From contig CALMBE010000413.1 in assembly GCA_937860165.1 (NCBI GenBank), forward strand, positions 1-5,268: a stretch of 5,268 nt of DNA. The letters run 5' to 3'. Below the pieces are notes generated by a model. That model was not told the origin of the DNA. It searched no databases and was given only the letters and a program-made list of their open reading frames with translations. A program made the position numbers and the translations under genes. The stretch is from an uncultured Planctomycetaceae bacterium (GTDB lineage: Bacteria > Planctomycetota > Planctomycetia > Pirellulales > Lacipirellulaceae). Of this stretch, positions 4,881 to 5,268 are shown piece after piece (within the stretch, counting starts at the first letter, position 1; the number at the start of each line of letters is the position of its first letter).

Positions 4881-5192
4881 GGGTGGTTCCCTACTCTCAA
4901 GTGTGGAGTAAATGCTCCAGGCGAGGGTACCGCACCCACTTGTGTGGTCGGCTTACGGCTCGCCGGTTGTAACACTCGAACATAGCGTAAGGGGTGGCAC
5001 AAATTCCACCATAAAGTTGCGAGATTCGAGGTGTTAGGCGCTCGTTGGATGAGGAGACGAAATCAAGAATTATTTGCGATAGAATCTTGACTCGCACTCT
5101 TTTTGGCCGGGTGTGTTCTTATTATACGGTTCATCAGGAAACTTAATTGGTAGCGGACTTTACAATCGTGTGTGTTCCGAAGGAGCGCTTAA
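4881..5192. other. Intergenic region upstream of the HTH gene, no gene found
   Basis: About 310 bp with no credible reading frame; the short minus-strand frames here lack start context, domains and family resemblance. It should hold the promoter of the minus-strand HTH gene. Read on the minus strand, 5126-5121 is a perfect TATAAT, but the hexamer 17 bp upstream (CAATTA) is a poor -35 and the leader would be over 230 nt. An imperfect dyad, TCAAGAATT (5063-5071) with AATCTTGA (5083-5090), lies between. The hairpin at 4920-4964 is listed separately. Confidence 0.5.
4920..4964. repeat. Nested stem-loop, candidate structured repeat in the leader of the HTH gene
   Basis: GGCGAG (4920-4925) pairs with CTCGCC (4959-4964). 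Inside it ACCGCAC (4929-4935) pairs with GTGTGGT (4942-4948), with one G-T pair, around a CCACTT loop. The two nested stems give a compact fold 40-84 bp upstream of the HTH start codon. It may be a degenerate dispersed repeat or a structured 5' leader; the sequence alone does not decide. Confidence 0.4.
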
Positions 5193-5254
5193 ATCCCGGA
5201 GGGATGAAAGCCCTTAGCCGGGGGTCAGGTCGCCTGAGCGACCGCCACCCCCGG
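5193..5254. repeat. REP-like double hairpin element
   Basis: ATCCC-GGA-GGGAT (5193-5205) is a short hairpin. Thirteen bases later CCGGGGGT (5218-5225) pairs perfectly with ACCCCCGG (5247-5254), and within it GGTCGC (5228-5233) pairs perfectly with GCGACC (5238-5243) around a CTGA tetraloop. The pattern of a conserved CCCGGAGGGATGAAAG head, a TTAGCCGG junction and a long GC stem ending in CCGGTAAA is one I associate with highly repeated intergenic elements of planctomycetes, often linked to IS200-like (RAYT) transposases. No transposase is present here. The element lies near the window edge and may continue as a cluster. Confidence 0.75.
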
Positions 5255-5268
5255 TAAACGAGTGAAAA

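Noticed and set aside
5087..5127. Plus-strand promoter formed by TTGACT (5087-5092) and TATTAT/TTATAC near 5120-5127
   Set aside because: The spacing is 27-29 bp, far from 17, and no gene follows in the window.
5121..5149. Minus-strand promoter with TATAAT at 5126-5121
   Set aside because: The -10 is perfect, but the hexamer at 17 bp spacing (CAATTA) matches the -35 at one position and the leader to the HTH gene would exceed 230 nt; kept only as a note.

Overview
The window looks like a stretch of a planctomycete chromosome, probably from the Pirellulales. The evidence is an unusual combination: a class II DnaJ next to rnpA and yidD, a FlgI-like lipoprotein carrying HEAT-type repeats, a small WRAAAWYLER-type helix-turn-helix protein, and several families of short GC-rich palindromic repeats. 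The lineage call is inference from remembered gene families, not from a search.

Layout. Positions 1-390 hold no convincing gene. They contain a cluster of short palindromic repeats: three 83-84 bp elements ending in GGTGGGT.../...ACCCACC inverted repeats, with one 94 bp segment present twice and identical (1-94 and 218-311), followed by an inverted pair of CGCCAAG-type repeats. From 506 to 2349 four genes lie head to tail on the + strand and all overlap at their ends: a J-domain co-chaperone without a zinc finger, a small single-pass membrane protein of unknown function, RNase P protein (rnpA) and the membrane-insertion factor YidD. The overlaps (7, 20 and 4 nt) point to one translationally coupled operon. 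The usual neighbours rpmH (upstream of rnpA) and yidC (downstream of yidD) are not here.

After a 169 bp gap with a possible promoter comes a 567-residue predicted lipoprotein (2519-4222). It resembles the flagellar P-ring protein FlgI at both ends, but its middle holds about 120 residues of HEAT-like helical repeats. No other flagellar gene is in the window. A 169 bp convergent intergenic region with two dyads separates it from a minus-strand gene (4392-4880) for a 162-residue DNA-binding-type protein resembling small terminase/HTH proteins. The final 388 bp are non-coding and end in a clear REP-like double hairpin (5193-5254).

How the genes fit together. RnpA (tRNA 5' processing), YidD (assistance to YidC insertion) and a DnaJ-type co-chaperone are housekeeping functions in RNA maturation and protein folding or insertion, so a shared operon is plausible. 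The FlgI-like and HTH genes appear to be separate transcription units. I see no defence system, CRISPR array, tRNA, rRNA or intact insertion sequence. The most unusual object is the FlgI-HEAT lipoprotein; the next is the repeat cluster at the left edge.
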